This document shows positions 7,667 to 16,915 of a stretch of DNA of 64,000 bases, piece after piece (within the stretch, counting starts at the first letter, position 1; every line of letters starts with the position of its first letter). The DNA is from Corynebacterium sp. P3-F1 (lineage in GTDB: Bacteria > Actinomycetota > Actinomycetes > Mycobacteriales > Mycobacteriaceae). Where the stretch lies: contig NZ_CP129965.1 in the NCBI RefSeq assembly GCF_030503635.1, positions 2,046,001-2,110,000 of the forward strand, in the 5' to 3' direction. The notes beneath the pieces are model-generated. The model ran no database searches. It was not told the DNA's origin and worked only from the letters and a program-made list of their open reading frames with translations. The position numbers and the translations under genes were made by a program.

Positions 7667-8929
7667 TTACAGAAGCGACTTGTACACGTCGACGGTTTCT
7701 TGGGCGATCTTGTCCCAGGTGAATTCCTGCTTCACGCGGGTCAGACCGGCTGCGGCGAAGCGCTTTGTGGTCGCTGCGTCCTGGGCGAGCGCGTTGACGG
7801 CCGCGGCGAGATCCTTCTCGAACGCCTGCGTGTCGTCCGCGTCGTAGTGCACCAGGCTACCGGTCTCGCCGTCGACGACAACCTCCGGAATGCCGCCCAC
7901 GTCAGATGCGACAACCGCCGTCTGGCACGCCATCGCCTCCAGGTTCACGATGCCCAGCGGCTCGTACACCGACGGGCACACGAAAATATCGGCCGCAGAA
8001 TAAATGTCGCGGATGTCTTCCTTTGGCAGCATGTCCGTCACCCAGTGCACGCCGTCGCGCGTTTCGCGCAGCTTATCGACGAGACCCTGCGTCTCCTCCG
8101 CGATCTCCTTCGTGTCCGGAGCGCCGGCGCACAGGATCAGCTGGATGTCCGGGTCGAAGTCCTGCGCCGCTTTCACCAGGTGCGGCACGCCCTTTTGGCG
8201 CGTGATGCGGCCGACGAACGCCACGATCGGGCGCGACGGGTCGACACCGAGGCGCTCGATGACCTTGCCGTCCTTAGCGCCGTCGCCGTCGTTTGCGCCG
8301 TTGCCATTGGCGCTATTTCCGCTGTTCGCGTCAGCTGCGGCGCCTGAATCCCGCTGCTCGCCGCTCGCGTCGACGGTGGGGTACCAGAACGAGGTGTCGA
8401 TGCCGTTGAGGACGACGTGGACGCGGGATTCGTCGATACGCGGGTAGGCGCGCAAGATAGCGTCCTTCATGCCGGAGGAAACGCCAATGACTGCGTCCGC
8501 GTTCTCCATGGCGTTCCTCTCGGACCAAGAGGAGACGTCGTAGCCGCCGCCGAGCTGTTCGCGCTTCCACGGGCGGTCTGGCTCGAGAGAGTGCGCGGTG
8601 ACAACGTGCGGGATGCCGTGCAGCAGACCCGCCAAGTGGCCACCGAGCCCCGCGTACCAGGTATGGGAGTGCACGATGTCGACGTTGTCGGCGGCGTCCG
8701 CCATGCGCAGGCCCGTCGACATCGTCTTGATGGCGCCGTTGGCGCTCTCAAGCTCCGGGTCGACGCCGTGGACGTACACGTTCTCCTCGTCGCGGGGTTG
8801 GCCCATGCAATGGACGTCGACGGCGACGCTCTCAAGCTCGCGCATGAAGCGCGTCAGCTCTGTGACATGGACTCCCGCGCCCCCGTAAATCTCGGGCGGG
8901 TACTCGCGGGTCATCATTCCGACTCTCAT
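7667..8929 (-). CDS. glgM: Actinobacterial GlgA/GlgM glycosyltransferase (GT4, ADP-glucose dependent)
   Basis: A GT-B enzyme of 420 residues. The N-terminus MRVGMMTREYPPEIYGGAGVHVTEL is the acceptor-side glycine loop. C-terminal markers are FVGRITRQKG and the E-x7-E motif CPSVYEPLGIVNLEAMAC. The mycobacterial orthologue next to glgC, Rv1212c, makes maltose-1-phosphate from ADP-glucose and glucose-1-phosphate (GlgM), feeding GlgE; C. glutamicum annotation calls the gene glgA. A low-complexity stretch rich in Gly, Asn and Ala (about residues 205-230) interrupts the linker between the domains. It is divergent from glgC, which supplies its substrate. Confidence 0.88.
   Translation of the reverse strand: MRVGMMTREYPPEIYGGAGVHVTELTRFMRELESVAVDVHCMGQPRDEENVYVHGVDPELESANGAIKTMSTGLRMADAADNVDIVHSHTWYAGLGGHLAGLLHGIPHVVTAHSLEPDRPWKREQLGGGYDVSSWSERNAMENADAVIGVSSGMKDAILRAYPRIDESRVHVVLNGIDTSFWYPTVDASGEQRDSGAAADANSGNSANGNGANDGDGAKDGKVIERLGVDPSRPIVAFVGRITRQKGVPHLVKAAQDFDPDIQLILCAGAPDTKEIAEETQGLVDKLRETRDGVHWVTDMLPKEDIRDIYSAADIFVCPSVYEPLGIVNLEAMACQTAVVASDVGGIPEVVVDGETGSLVHYDADDTQAFEKDLAAAVNALAQDAATTKRFAAAGLTRVKQEFTWDKIAQETVDVYKSLL
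8071..8081 (-). repeat. Copy 3 of the CGTCGATAAGC word
   Basis: Within glgM, read as V-D-K-L on the coding strand. Confidence 0.7.
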
Positions 8930-8936
8930 GCCACCG

Positions 8937-8942
8937 AGAGTA
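8937..8942 (-). promoter_or_regulatory. -10 box of glgM, leaderless
   Basis: TACTCT on the minus strand lies 7 nt before the glgM ATG. It decides the start, since an open frame continues 10 codons upstream. Confidence 0.5.
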
Positions 8943-9067
8943 GTAGCGATCGGGCACACGCGCAGGCACCCTCTGCGGTACCCACAGAGGGAGGTGGCGC
9001 GGAGCCTATTTATATGAAGTTTGCCAGAGCTTTGCTAAAGGGCAGTGCGGGGCCATCTGTTCTTACC

Positions 9068-9073
9068 TAGGCT
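9068..9073 (+). promoter_or_regulatory. -10 box of glgC, leaderless
   Basis: TAGGCT ends 7 nt before the GTG at 9081. Confidence 0.5.
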
Positions 9074-9080
9074 TGGATGT

Positions 9081-10304
9081 GTGAACAACCAGCCGAATGT
9101 CCTCGCCATTGTCCTCGCCGGCGGAGAAGGAAAGCGCCTCTTCCCGCTGACCCTCGACCGTGCCAAGCCCGCCGTGCCGTTCGGCGGAAACTACCGTCTC
9201 GTCGACTTCGTCCTCTCGAACCTGGTCAATGCAGGCTACAACCGCATTGCCGTGTTGACGCAGTACAAGTCCCACTCGCTCGACCGCCACGTGGCTACCG
9301 CCTGGAATTTCTCGGGCCCGACGCACCAGTACATCGCGTCTGTTCCGGCGCAGCAGCGCCTGGGTAAGCGCTGGTACCAGGGTTCCGCGGACGCCCTGCT
9401 GCAGTCGCTCAACCTCATTTACGACGAGCAGCCGGATTACGTCCTCGTGTTCGGCGCCGATCACGTCTACCGCATGGACCCGTCGCAGATGGTCGAGGAC
9501 CACATTGCCTCGGGCAAGGAATGCACCGTCGCGGGCATCCGCGTCCCGCGTAGCGAGGCCACCGCCTTCGGCTGCATCCAATCCGGCGAAGATGGCACTA
9601 TCACCGAGTTCCTGGAAAAGCCCGCCGACCCGCCCGGTACCCCCGACGACCCCGAGATGACGTACGCCTCCATGGGCAACTACTGCTTCTCCACCGAGGC
9701 TCTGATCCGCGCCCTCCGCGAAGACAACGAGAACGACGAGTCCGACCACGACATGGGCGGCGACATCATCCCGTACTTCGTGGGCAAAGGCCAGGCCAAC
9801 GTCTACGACTTCACCGCCAACGAAGTCCCCGGTTCCACCGAGCGCGACAAGGGCTACTGGCGCGACGTCGGCACCATCGACTCCTTCTACGACGCGCACA
9901 TGGACCTCATCTCGATCCACCCGGTGTTCAACCTCTACAACAAGGCGTGGCCGATCCACTCCACCGAGGACGAGAACCTGCCGCCCGCGAAATTCGTCTC
10001 CGGAGGCATCGCGCAGGAGTCCATCATCGCGCCGGGTTCGATCATCTCCGGTTCGACAGTGCGCAACTCGGTTCTGTCCACCGATGTGCGCGTGGAAGAA
10101 GGTGCGACGGTCGAGTCGTCGGTGCTTATGCCCGGTGTGCGCGTCGGCCGCGGAGCAGTCGTGCGGCACGCCATCCTGGATAAGAACGTCTACGTCTCCG
10201 ACGGCGCGACGGTCGGCGTCGACGAGGACAACGACCGCGCCCGAGAGTTCGCCATCTCCGACTCCGGTGTCGTGGTGGTGGGCAAATCCGAGGTCGTCGA
10301 GTAG
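9081..10304 (+). CDS. glgC: Glucose-1-phosphate adenylyltransferase GlgC
   Basis: A 407-residue ADP-glucose pyrophosphorylase that makes ADP-glucose from ATP and glucose-1-phosphate and commits carbon to glycogen and maltose-1-phosphate. The nucleotide loop [16 protein letters not shown] starts at residue 8; [31 protein letters not shown] and EFLEKP are family signatures, and the C-terminal part is a left-handed beta-helix. The GTG at 9081 is preferred to an upstream in-frame start because of its -10 box and its match to the family length. Confidence 0.93.
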   Translation: MNNQPNVLAIVLAGGEGKRLFPLTLDRAKPAVPFGGNYRLVDFVLSNLVNAGYNRIAVLTQYKSHSLDRHVATAWNFSGPTHQYIASVPAQQRLGKRWYQGSADALLQSLNLIYDEQPDYVLVFGADHVYRMDPSQMVEDHIASGKECTVAGIRVPRSEATAFGCIQSGEDGTITEFLEKPADPPGTPDDPEMTYASMGNYCFSTEALIRALREDNENDESDHDMGGDIIPYFVGKGQANVYDFTANEVPGSTERDKGYWRDVGTIDSFYDAHMDLISIHPVFNLYNKAWPIHSTEDENLPPAKFVSGGIAQESIIAPGSIISGSTVRNSVLSTDVRVEEGATVESSVLMPGVRVGRGAVVRHAILDKNVYVSDGATVGVDEDNDRAREFAISDSGVVVVGKSEVVE

Positions 10305-10305
10305 C

Positions 10306-10350
10306 GCGCCCGCGCGGTCCGGCTGGAGGGGGCTAATGCGCCCGCGCGGT
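10306..10350. repeat. Two direct copies of a 14-bp GC-rich word downstream of glgC
   Basis: GCGCCCGCGCGGTC occurs at 10306 and again about 31 bp later, in the 60-bp gap between the convergent glgC and methyltransferase genes. No hairpin with a T run is seen. Confidence 0.4.
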
Positions 10351-10364
10351 CTAGCCCTGGTGGC

Positions 10365-11048
10365 CTAGCCTCGGCGGGTCACCAGTGTCACGCCGGAATC
10401 GAGGGGCAGCCGCGTGACGACGGCCCCCTCAAGCCCATCCACCAGTTCCTCCGCCTCGCGGGCGGCGAGGGTGCCGCGGTCTTTGCGGGTGGGGTCGGTG
10501 ATGGTGGCGTCGAGAAGCGAGCCTGCGAGAACGAGTGTCCCGCCGGGGGAGAGCAGCGGCCACGCGGCTTCGACGACGGCGGGCAGGTCGACGGGGTCAA
10601 CGGCGGCGTAGACGAGGTGGTACGCACCCGCAGCCAAACGGCCAAGCACGTCCAATGGACGCGACGGCAGGAAGCGCGCACGCGAGCTGCTGAACCCGGC
10701 ATCGCGGAACGCGGCCTTCGCGCGTGCTTGGTGGTCCGCCTCCGGGTCGATGCAGGTGAGCGCGGCTTTCGCCGGCAGGCCGGCGAGAATGTGCAATCCA
10801 ACAACTCCGGCGGCAGGCGTCATCGCGACAGCGCCTGTAACACCGGCAGAGGTCGCGCCGGTACCCGCTACGCCAGCACTGCTCCCGGCGCTCCCGGCAG
10901 CGGCCAGGGTGCCCAGCAGGGAGCCCACCGCGACGCTCGGGGTGGGGAGGGAGTATTCGGAGGCATCGGAGCGGGCGTCGATAAGCGTGGTGTCCTGCTC
11001 TTTGGCCGTGATGTACTCGTTGAGGGAGGTAAATGCTGAATCGCTCAC
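10365..11048 (-). CDS. O-methyltransferase-like protein with Ala/Gly-rich insertion
   Basis: A 227-residue protein resembling bacterial SAM-dependent O-methyltransferases of the caffeoyl-CoA OMT type. It has a small N-terminal helical part, LLGTLA before motif [13 protein letters not shown] after it, [21 protein letters not shown] for motif II, and [31 protein letters not shown] for the core strands. Motif I itself (VLEIGTGTG in the family) is replaced by about 25 residues of Ala, Gly, Ser and Thr. The start is a GTG at 11048. It lies divergent from sigE at the place of Rv1220c in mycobacteria. The substrate is unknown. Confidence 0.65.
   Translation of the reverse strand: MSDSAFTSLNEYITAKEQDTTLIDARSDASEYSLPTPSVAVGSLLGTLAAAGSAGSSAGVAGTGATSAGVTGAVAMTPAAGVVGLHILAGLPAKAALTCIDPEADHQARAKAAFRDAGFSSSRARFLPSRPLDVLGRLAAGAYHLVYAAVDPVDLPAVVEAAWPLLSPGGTLVLAGSLLDATITDPTRKDRGTLAAREAEELVDGLEGAVVTRLPLDSGVTLVTRRG
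10976..10986 (+). repeat. Copy 4 of the CGTCGATAAGC word
   Basis: Within the methyltransferase gene; the coding (minus) strand reads T-L-I-D-A with leucine codon CTT. Confidence 0.7.
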
Positions 11049-11113
11049 ACGAATATCCTACGAAATGCACCCCGGCTGTGCGGGAACCAGCGCGGTACGC
11101 AACAATAGTGGAC

Positions 11114-11695
11114 ATGCAGGACGTGACGGGCACCGCAGCTTTCGATGCCGGACATGGCGCCATGCCCAGCTGGGGCGAACTCGTCGAAGAACACGCCGAC
11201 AGCGTCTACCGCCTCGCATTCCGCCTATCCGGCGATCAACAGGATGCCGAGGACCTCACCCAAGAGACGTTCATGCGCGTGTTCCGCAACCTGAAAACGT
11301 ACAAGCCCGGCACCTTCGAGGGGTGGCTGCACCGCATCACAACGAACCTCTTCCTCGACATGGTGCGCCACCGCAGCAAGATCCGCATGGAGGCACTGCC
11401 GGAGGACTACGAGCGCGTGCCCGGGACAGCGCCGACCCCTGAGCAGGTCTACACCGCCGCCAACCTCGACCCCGCGCTTCAAGCCGCGCTCGACGAGCTG
11501 AGTCCCGAGTTCCGCGTCTCCGTCGTGCTCTGCGACGTCGTCGGGATGAGCTACGACGAAATCGCCAAAACGCTCGGCGTCAAAATGGGCACCGTCCGCT
11601 CGCGCATTCACCGCGGCCGCAGCCAGCTCCGCGCGTCGCTCGAAGCCCAAGCTATCTCCAGCGAAGCCGCGCGCGAGCTCATCCGCGCGAGGTGA
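11114..11695 (+). CDS. sigE: ECF sigma factor SigE
   Basis: A 193-residue extracytoplasmic-function sigma factor. Region 2 contains [29 protein letters not shown] and region 4 [27 protein letters not shown] (helix-turn-helix for the -35 element). It overlaps the anti-sigma gene by 4 bp and its order before tatB and mrp is that of sigE-cseE in C. glutamicum, where SigE answers surface and heat stress. The start is uncertain: an open frame extends to 11033, and a GTG at 11108 is also possible; ATG 11114 gives the usual domain onset. No clear Shine-Dalgarno. Confidence 0.88.
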   Translation: MQDVTGTAAFDAGHGAMPSWGELVEEHADSVYRLAFRLSGDQQDAEDLTQETFMRVFRNLKTYKPGTFEGWLHRITTNLFLDMVRHRSKIRMEALPEDYERVPGTAPTPEQVYTAANLDPALQAALDELSPEFRVSVVLCDVVGMSYDEIAKTLGVKMGTVRSRIHRGRSQLRASLEAQAISSEAARELIRAR

Positions 11696-12099
11696 CAGCC
11701 GTGCCCACGTTCGATTCCATCGACCACCTCAACTACGAAGCGGTCGCCGCGCTTATCGACGACGAACTGTCCCCCACCGCCCTCCACCGCGCCCACCAAC
11801 ACCTCGCGCAGTGCCCCGACTGTCGCCGCGAAGTAGCGCAGCAGCAAGCAGCCGCTGAAGCAGTCCGGGAACACAACACCGACGGATGTCTGCGCGCGCC
11901 GCGGTCGCTCGTCGAGAGGCTGGCGCACCTTGATGACGCTTCCCGCGACACGCGCCCATCCCGCGACGCTCAGAACACCCAAGACACCCAGGATGCGCAC
12001 GATTCCAGCGAGATCCGGGGGACCACATCAGCCGGCACCCCTAATTCTGGCCGGAAATGGCCCATAGCCTGGAGCCACTTGCGTGACCGGCTAAAGTGA
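11692..12099 (+). CDS. cseE: Zinc-binding anti-sigma factor CseE
   Basis: A 135-residue ZAS-type anti-sigma factor. The zinc motif HLAQCPDC (H-x3-C-x2-C) lies at about residues 36-43, preceded by the helix that binds the sigma factor ([18 protein letters not shown]). The C-terminal half is polar, with QDTQDAQ-like Asp/Gln repetition, and has no membrane helix, so it is a soluble ZAS protein, likely responding to redox state or proteolysis. The GTG start overlaps the sigE stop (GTGA), giving coupled, roughly equal synthesis. Confidence 0.85.
   Translation: MTAVPTFDSIDHLNYEAVAALIDDELSPTALHRAHQHLAQCPDCRREVAQQQAAAEAVREHNTDGCLRAPRSLVERLAHLDDASRDTRPSRDAQNTQDTQDAHDSSEIRGTTSAGTPNSGRKWPIAWSHLRDRLK
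11751..11761 (-). repeat. Copy 5 of the CGTCGATAAGC word
   Basis: Within cseE; the coding strand reads A-L-I-D-D with leucine codon CTT. Confidence 0.7.
12092..12097 (+). promoter_or_regulatory. -10 box of tatB, leaderless
   Basis: TAAAGT, overlapping the end of cseE, ends 6 nt before the tatB GTG, so tatB probably has a promoter independent of sigE-cseE. Confidence 0.45.
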
Positions 12100-12103
12100 A
12101 GTC

Positions 12104-12793
12104 GTGTTTGACTCAATCGGCTGGGGCGAAATCTTTGTCGTCATACTTGCGGGACTTATCATTATCGGTCCCGAGCGCTTGCCCGGAGTCATCATGGACG
12201 TACGAGCCGCGTTATTTGCGGCGCGGCGCGCGATTAACGATGCGAAGGAAGAACTCTACGGTGAGGAGTTCGAAGAGTTCCGGAAGCCGATAAGCACCGT
12301 CACGGAGTACGCGGCGATGGGTCCGAAGCGCGCCATCGCCAAAGCGCTTTTCGACGAAGACGGCGATTACCTCGACCAGTTCGACCCCCGCCGCATGATG
12401 AATGAAGATCCTGTAACCGGCAGTGATGCTGCTGCTGCTGCCGCCGCAGCAGCCGCGGGCAGTGATCGGACGTCAGCCGAGGGCAAAGATGGGGCATCAA
12501 CCGGTGGCAGCACTACGGTGCCGTCGCAGACACAGCAGTCCGTAGCGTCGTCGCAGCCATCATCACCTACGTCGCATAGCAATGCCGGGGCACCTGACCA
12601 CTCGTCGACCGCCGGTGGCTCATCGAAGGCCGAGCACACGGGGACTGTCGGAGTCAATGGCTCGAGTGAAGCGGCAGTGCCTCGTCCGCCCCGGCGTCGG
12701 CGACGTCAGCCGGGCATCAATCCGCCGCCTTCTGAGTTCAACCCATCTGCCCAGTCCAGCGGAGGCGGCTTCTCGTGGGCTGACGTGACTTAG
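12104..12793 (+). CDS. tatB: Sec-independent translocase subunit TatB
   Basis: A 229-residue twin-arginine translocation subunit. It starts MFDSIGWGEIFVVILAGLIIIGPERLPG, one membrane helix ending in the conserved GPERLP hinge, followed by the amphipathic helix RAALFAARRAINDAKEELYG. The remainder is a long, poorly conserved cytoplasmic tail with a run of ten alanines (12427-12456), then Ser/Thr/Gln-rich sequence and a basic PPRRRRRQ stretch. Together with TatC, encoded elsewhere, it recognises folded Tat substrates. The tail is longer than in E. coli TatB (171 residues). Confidence 0.9.
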   Translation: MFDSIGWGEIFVVILAGLIIIGPERLPGVIMDVRAALFAARRAINDAKEELYGEEFEEFRKPISTVTEYAAMGPKRAIAKALFDEDGDYLDQFDPRRMMNEDPVTGSDAAAAAAAAAAGSDRTSAEGKDGASTGGSTTVPSQTQQSVASSQPSSPTSHSNAGAPDHSSTAGGSSKAEHTGTVGVNGSSEAAVPRPPRRRRRQPGINPPPSEFNPSAQSSGGGFSWADVT

Positions 12794-12854
12794 TCCTTCC
12801 GGCCGGCCAGCTTCGTCCTTCCAGCGGGGCGGGCGAGGTGCGCAGGCGCGGAGT

Positions 12855-13997
12855 TTAGTTCCGTGTCACACCGAGGTTCAGGCTCTTGCCGGCGAGTGAA
12901 TCCCGGCGGATCTTAAGTTTCCCTGCAATGTCTGCGATTGCCTTCCCGGACGGCGAGTCGGGGGCTTGCAGAGCAATGGGGGTGCCTGCGTCGCCTTGGA
13001 CGCGCAGTTGGGGGTCGAGGGGGACGGAGCCGAGGAGGGGGACCTCGGAACCGGTTATCGCGGTGAGGCGCTCGGCGACCAGCTCGCCGCCGCCGGTGCC
13101 GAAGATGTCCATGGTTGATCCGTCGGACATCACCATGGCGGACATGTTCTCGATCACACCGGCGACACGTTGCCCAGTCTGCTGCGAGATGGAGCCTGCG
13201 CGCTCAGCGACTTCAGCGGCGGCGGCCTGCGGGGTGGTCACGATGAGCAGCTCCGCATCCGGGACCAGTTGCGCGACGGTGATGGCGACGTCGCCGGTCC
13301 CGGGCGGAAGATCCATGAAGAGGACGTCAAGTTCGGACCAGTAGACATCGGCAAGAAATTGCTGGATCGCGCGGGTAAGCATTGGTCCGCGCCACACCAC
13401 AGGCGCGTTGCCCTCGACGAACTGGCCGATGGAAATGTGGCGGACGCCGTGGGCGATTGGGGGCATGAGCATCTCGTCCACAACCGTCGGCCCCTGGTCC
13501 GCAGAGCCCATCAGGCCCGGGATGGAGTGGCCGTAAATATCGGCATCGAGAATTCCGACGGTGAGTCCCTGCGCCGCGAGCGCCGTAGCCAAATTCACGG
13601 TCATAGACGACTTGCCCACGCCGCCTTTACCCGACGCCACCGCATACACCCGAGTCGTCGACCCGGGCTGGGAGAACGGGATCACCGGTTCGGACTTGTC
13701 GCCTCTGAGGCGCTGGGCGAGGCTGCGGCGCTGCTCGTCGCTCATCGTGTGCATGGTCACGCTGACTTCGCCCACTCCGTCGAGCTCCTCGAGGACGGCG
13801 CGGACGTTTCCTTCGATGGTGTCGCGCATCGGGCATCCGGCAATGGTGAGGTAGATGCCGACGGCGACGTCGCGGCCGTCGATACGCACGGATTCAACCA
13901 TGTCCAAATCGGTGATCGGTTTGCCGATCTCCGGGTCGTCTACACGCGAGAGCGCGTTACGGACAGCTGCTTCTGAAATCGGGGTTGTGTCAGTCAT
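12855..13997 (-). CDS. mrp: Mrp/ApbC iron-sulfur cluster carrier ATPase
   Basis: A 380-residue protein with an N-terminal MIP18/DUF59 domain (residues 1-85, DPEIGKPITDLDMV...) and a ParA-like P-loop NTPase. The deviant Walker A is SGKGGVGKSSMTVNLA, with Walker B-like LDADIYGHSIPGLMG and MDLPPGTGD. Mrp proteins bind and transfer [4Fe-4S] clusters. The usual C-terminal C-x-x-C cluster motif is not seen: where Mrp has ENMS-x-F-x-CPHC, this protein has IENMSAMVMSDGSTMDIFG, a substitution common in actinobacterial Mrp. Convergent with tatB, as in other Corynebacteriales. Confidence 0.88.
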   Translation of the reverse strand: MTDTTPISEAAVRNALSRVDDPEIGKPITDLDMVESVRIDGRDVAVGIYLTIAGCPMRDTIEGNVRAVLEELDGVGEVSVTMHTMSDEQRRSLAQRLRGDKSEPVIPFSQPGSTTRVYAVASGKGGVGKSSMTVNLATALAAQGLTVGILDADIYGHSIPGLMGSADQGPTVVDEMLMPPIAHGVRHISIGQFVEGNAPVVWRGPMLTRAIQQFLADVYWSELDVLFMDLPPGTGDVAITVAQLVPDAELLIVTTPQAAAAEVAERAGSISQQTGQRVAGVIENMSAMVMSDGSTMDIFGTGGGELVAERLTAITGSEVPLLGSVPLDPQLRVQGDAGTPIALQAPDSPSGKAIADIAGKLKIRRDSLAGKSLNLGVTRN

Positions 13998-14006
13998 CGT
14001 CCGTAA

Positions 14007-14012
14007 AGTATA
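14007..14012 (-). promoter_or_regulatory. -10 box of mrp
   Basis: TATACT on the minus strand, 9 nt before the mrp ATG: a near-consensus -10 with a leader of at most a few bases. Confidence 0.45.
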
Positions 14013-14088
14013 TGGCTTGCGCTCTTGCGGTAGAAGACCGCACTACACTCGTGTAAGCAACCGAAAGCGAATAGAAGGAAGAGCACAC

Positions 14089-14802
14089 ATGAGCCAGCCT
14101 AACCCTGCACCTTCCAGTGCCCCCGCACAACGTCGCAACGACGCAGGCCTTCAGCGGCCCTCCGGCTGGCCCGTTGGAAGCTTCCAGAACTACGCCGACG
14201 CCCAAGCTGCCGTCGATGGGTTGTCCGACCACCAGTTCCCGGTGGAGAACATCACCATCGTTGGTGTTGATCTCGTGCAGGTTGAGCGTGTGACTGGCCG
14301 CCTCACGTGGGGCCGCGTTCTCGCCGGCGGCGCCCTGTCCGGACTGTGGTTCGGTCTTTTCGTCGGCTTGCTATTCGCCCTGTTCACCCCGGATGTCTGG
14401 CCGGCCCTGCTGTCCGCTCTGGTCATCGGCCTCATCTTCGGTCTCGTCTCCGCGGCTATTGGCTACGCATTTACCCAGGGACGCCGCGACTTCTCGTCCG
14501 CCACCACCATTGTTGCCGGCCGCTACGACATTCTTTGCGAGCCCGCGAACGCCCCTCAAGCCCGCGACCTGATCGCCCAGATGGGCCCGCGCCCGTCCCA
14601 GAACCAGACGAGACAGCGGGGTCAGCAGAAGCCGCAGCCGCAGCCGCATCCGGAGCAGCCTCAGCCGACACAGCAGCAGGAACCGCAGCAGGCACAGCCG
14701 GTACAGCCGGTACAGCGACAGCCGCATCCGGAGCAGCGGACGCAGGAGCCGACCCTGCGGAATAACCAGCTCGACGTCCCGCGTGACGGCACCCAGGACT
14801 AA
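14089..14802 (+). CDS. Membrane protein with general-stress-protein-17M-like domain
   Basis: A 237-residue protein. Residues 25-70 (WPVGSFQNYADAQAAVDGLSDHQFPVENITIVGVDL) form the small alpha/beta domain found in general stress protein 17M relatives. It is followed by two membrane helices (about 84-128) and a C-terminal tail of about 80 residues rich in Pro and Gln (QPQPHPEQPQ-type repeats at 14620-14740). The start at 14089 has GAAGGAAGAG upstream. It overlaps the lipoprotein gene by one base. The function is unknown; the order after mrp is conserved in the genus. Confidence 0.65.
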   Translation: MSQPNPAPSSAPAQRRNDAGLQRPSGWPVGSFQNYADAQAAVDGLSDHQFPVENITIVGVDLVQVERVTGRLTWGRVLAGGALSGLWFGLFVGLLFALFTPDVWPALLSALVIGLIFGLVSAAIGYAFTQGRRDFSSATTIVAGRYDILCEPANAPQARDLIAQMGPRPSQNQTRQRGQQKPQPQPHPEQPQPTQQQEPQQAQPVQPVQRQPHPEQRTQEPTLRNNQLDVPRDGTQD

Positions 14803-15506
14803 TGCGCATCCCCCACGCAAAACGCGCAGTGGCCGGGTTCGTTGTCGCAACGGCAGCGCTCGGCGGTCTCACAGCGTGTGCACCAGCTGAGGAGCCGGTG
14901 AAGATCGCCGTGGACCCGTCGGATCCGGAGCAGATGGTGCTTGCCGAGATCTACCGCCAGGTGGTGGAGTTGGCGGGTAGGGAAGTGGGGATCGTCGGCA
15001 AGCAATTTGCTGATGACGGTGAGAAGCTGGATGTCCTCCAAACCCGCGAAGCGAATTTCGCGGTGATGTGCGTGGGTTCGTTGGTTGTCGCGGCGAACCC
15101 CGGGGAGACGGAGACGCTCGAGGCGAAGAAGAAAGAGGCCGACGAGGCGGATTCGAACAACGTGGACCTCGCGCTCGCTACCTACGATGCGGCGGTAGGC
15201 ACATTGCCGGGCAGCTTCACGACGATCGACCCTTCCCCCGCCCAAGGTTGCTCCCACGCCGAACACGCTGATCTGCCCCAGAACATCATTCCTGTCTTTC
15301 GAGAGGGGCTTTTCGACCGTGGCGTCCGCAACGCCATGAGCAAAGCCACCCGCGCCCTGGCGACTAATGATTTGGAGGAGCTCGTCGAGAAGACTCAGGA
15401 AGACGGCGACCCCGGTGCTGCCGTCAATGAGTGGATGCAGGAGAAGACCGGCATGGGCTCCGAGTTGCAGCGAATCGTTGACGAGGGTCAGGCGCGCGAA
15501 GCGTAG
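14802..15506 (+). CDS. Secreted lipoprotein, possible OpuAC-type binding protein
   Basis: A 234-residue exported lipoprotein with signal peptide and lipobox LTAC (lipidated Cys26). The mature part begins EEPVKIAVDPSDPEQMVLAEIYRQVVELAG, the opening strand-helix of type II periplasmic binding proteins for quaternary amines, but the rest is diverged and shorter (family about 270-300). There is no transporter gene next to it; it shares the stop/start (TAATG) with the membrane protein upstream, suggesting they work together. Ligand unknown. Confidence 0.55.
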   Translation: MRIPHAKRAVAGFVVATAALGGLTACAPAEEPVKIAVDPSDPEQMVLAEIYRQVVELAGREVGIVGKQFADDGEKLDVLQTREANFAVMCVGSLVVAANPGETETLEAKKKEADEADSNNVDLALATYDAAVGTLPGSFTTIDPSPAQGCSHAEHADLPQNIIPVFREGLFDRGVRNAMSKATRALATNDLEELVEKTQEDGDPGAAVNEWMQEKTGMGSELQRIVDEGQAREA

Positions 15507-15820
15507 GCAGCACCTCACACTGCTTCGTGAGACGCGTAGCCTGAGCTGTCGTTTCCGTGCATGCCGATGCGGCCGCGGGGTGTGTTTCGCCCCCGGCCGT
15601 GCGGTGCGTCTGTGGTTGTTGCTGCCCCCCGCCCCCAGCACCCGCTCTTGGCACCGGTCCCTCGCTGACCGGGCTCATTGACCTGACTTGCTTTCCGGTT
15701 TTTGGCGTGGGTTTTGGCCCCGTCCCCGTTTGTTGTGTGTGGGGGTGGGGTCGTTGGTGTCGGTGTCTGCCTCCCGCTGAGTCTTCCCCCTGTCAGCGTG
15801 TCAGTGCTGCCTTCCGCTGG
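15507..15820. other. 314-bp gap with G/T-skewed sequence, no gene seen
   Basis: Between the lipoprotein gene and the convergent HNH gene. Positions 15700-15800 are strongly G/T rich on the plus strand (runs such as TGTGTGTGGGGGTGGGG). No terminator with a T run, RNA gene or credible ORF was found. Confidence 0.4.
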
Positions 15821-16915
15821 TTATTCCTGTTGTTTTCCGAACAGTAGGTGCATCGCTCCGTATTGGTGGGTGGTGTTCGCCACCGGTGTCCCCCTCGGTG
15901 AGACCCATACGGGTGTGCCGCCCCGGATCTGTATCCTGCCCCGGTGTTGATGTGCGGGGTCGTCGTCGTTGGTGCGGTTGTGATACCTGCACAAGATGGA
16001 CAGGTTGTCCATGTTCGTCGGTCCGCCCCGTGCCCACGGTGTGACGTGGTGGACCTCGCAGTTATCCGCCGCGTGCCGGCACTCCGGCACCGGGCAGGTC
16101 GTCAACGTCGCCCGGGCTAAATCCCGCTGCTTCTGGTTCGCGAACCTGTGACCGGTGTACAAGTTCACCGGTCCTGCCTGCGGGTGGAACAACGCCACCT
16201 CAAGATCCTCCCCGCAGAACCGGGCCAAATATTCCGCACCGGTCATCGTGGTCCCATCCGACAACCCCACAACGGTCTCATCACCCTGCCCGGCAAGAAT
16301 CTTCGTGTGCTCGTCCAACGGGACAACCACCAGCGGGCGGGGAACAGCATCGGCGACACCACCGTCGCCTTTCAGGATGCCGGTGAGTGCTTCATACATT
16401 TGCGGGCCCGCAGGACGCCGCGGATCAAGACCCTGGCGCAGGGCGTATTCCAAAGCGGCGATATCGCGCTCGTGACCGGTGGCGGTAAACGACCGTGTGC
16501 CTTTTCTTGTTTTGCTGAACCGGACCGTGGACTCCGGTGCTGGCTTGTCCAGATCGGGATCAGGGATGATGTCTTTGGCCCGGCGCTTGAGTGTGTCGTA
16601 GTTGCCCCGCACCGACAACAGCGCACGGCGTAGCCGCCACTTCTCGGACGGGTCTGACACAGCTTTGAGTTGGTTTTCGATCAGTACCAACTGATCCAAC
16701 GACTTGTCCGTCTCACGGGCAGCACGCACCGCCTGGGCTTGCTTCCGGGTGAACCGGGTCGGGCCGAAATAGACCCGGTGGAGTGTGTCCCAGTCGTTGA
16801 TGGTTGCAGGTTTGACGCCGGCAGCACGAGCTGCCTGACGGTCGAAACCAACCAGGATGTCCAACGGGCTACCAAGAGAATTCAAAAAAGCGTCAAACGT
16901 GGTCACGCCCCACAC
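15821..16915 (-). CDS. HNH endonuclease domain protein (DUF222/13E12-like)
   Basis: About 364 residues. The N-terminal two thirds is a mostly helical domain of the DUF222/13E12 type. The C-terminus has a zinc-supported HNH nuclease: CPVPECRH, then CEVHHVTPWARGGPTNMDNLSILCRYHN with paired CxxC-like cysteines and the catalytic HH and N/H positions. Such genes occur in many copies in actinobacterial genomes, often as remnants of mobile DNA, and their biological role is unclear. The start is uncertain: GTG 16915 or 16906 (VTTFDAFLN) fits the family; the frame is open to 16981. Confidence 0.7.
   Translation of the reverse strand: MWGVTTFDAFLNSLGSPLDILVGFDRQAARAAGVKPATINDWDTLHRVYFGPTRFTRKQAQAVRAARETDKSLDQLVLIENQLKAVSDPSEKWRLRRALLSVRGNYDTLKRRAKDIIPDPDLDKPAPESTVRFSKTRKGTRSFTATGHERDIAALEYALRQGLDPRRPAGPQMYEALTGILKGDGGVADAVPRPLVVVPLDEHTKILAGQGDETVVGLSDGTTMTGAEYLARFCGEDLEVALFHPQAGPVNLYTGHRFANQKQRDLARATLTTCPVPECRHAADNCEVHHVTPWARGGPTNMDNLSILCRYHNRTNDDDPAHQHRGRIQIRGGTPVWVSPRGTPVANTTHQYGAMHLLFGKQQE

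Noticed and set aside
12420..12460. GCT/GCC triplet run in tatB
   Set aside because: It encodes a polyalanine stretch in the variable TatB tail; a simple repeat, not a CRISPR or regulatory element.
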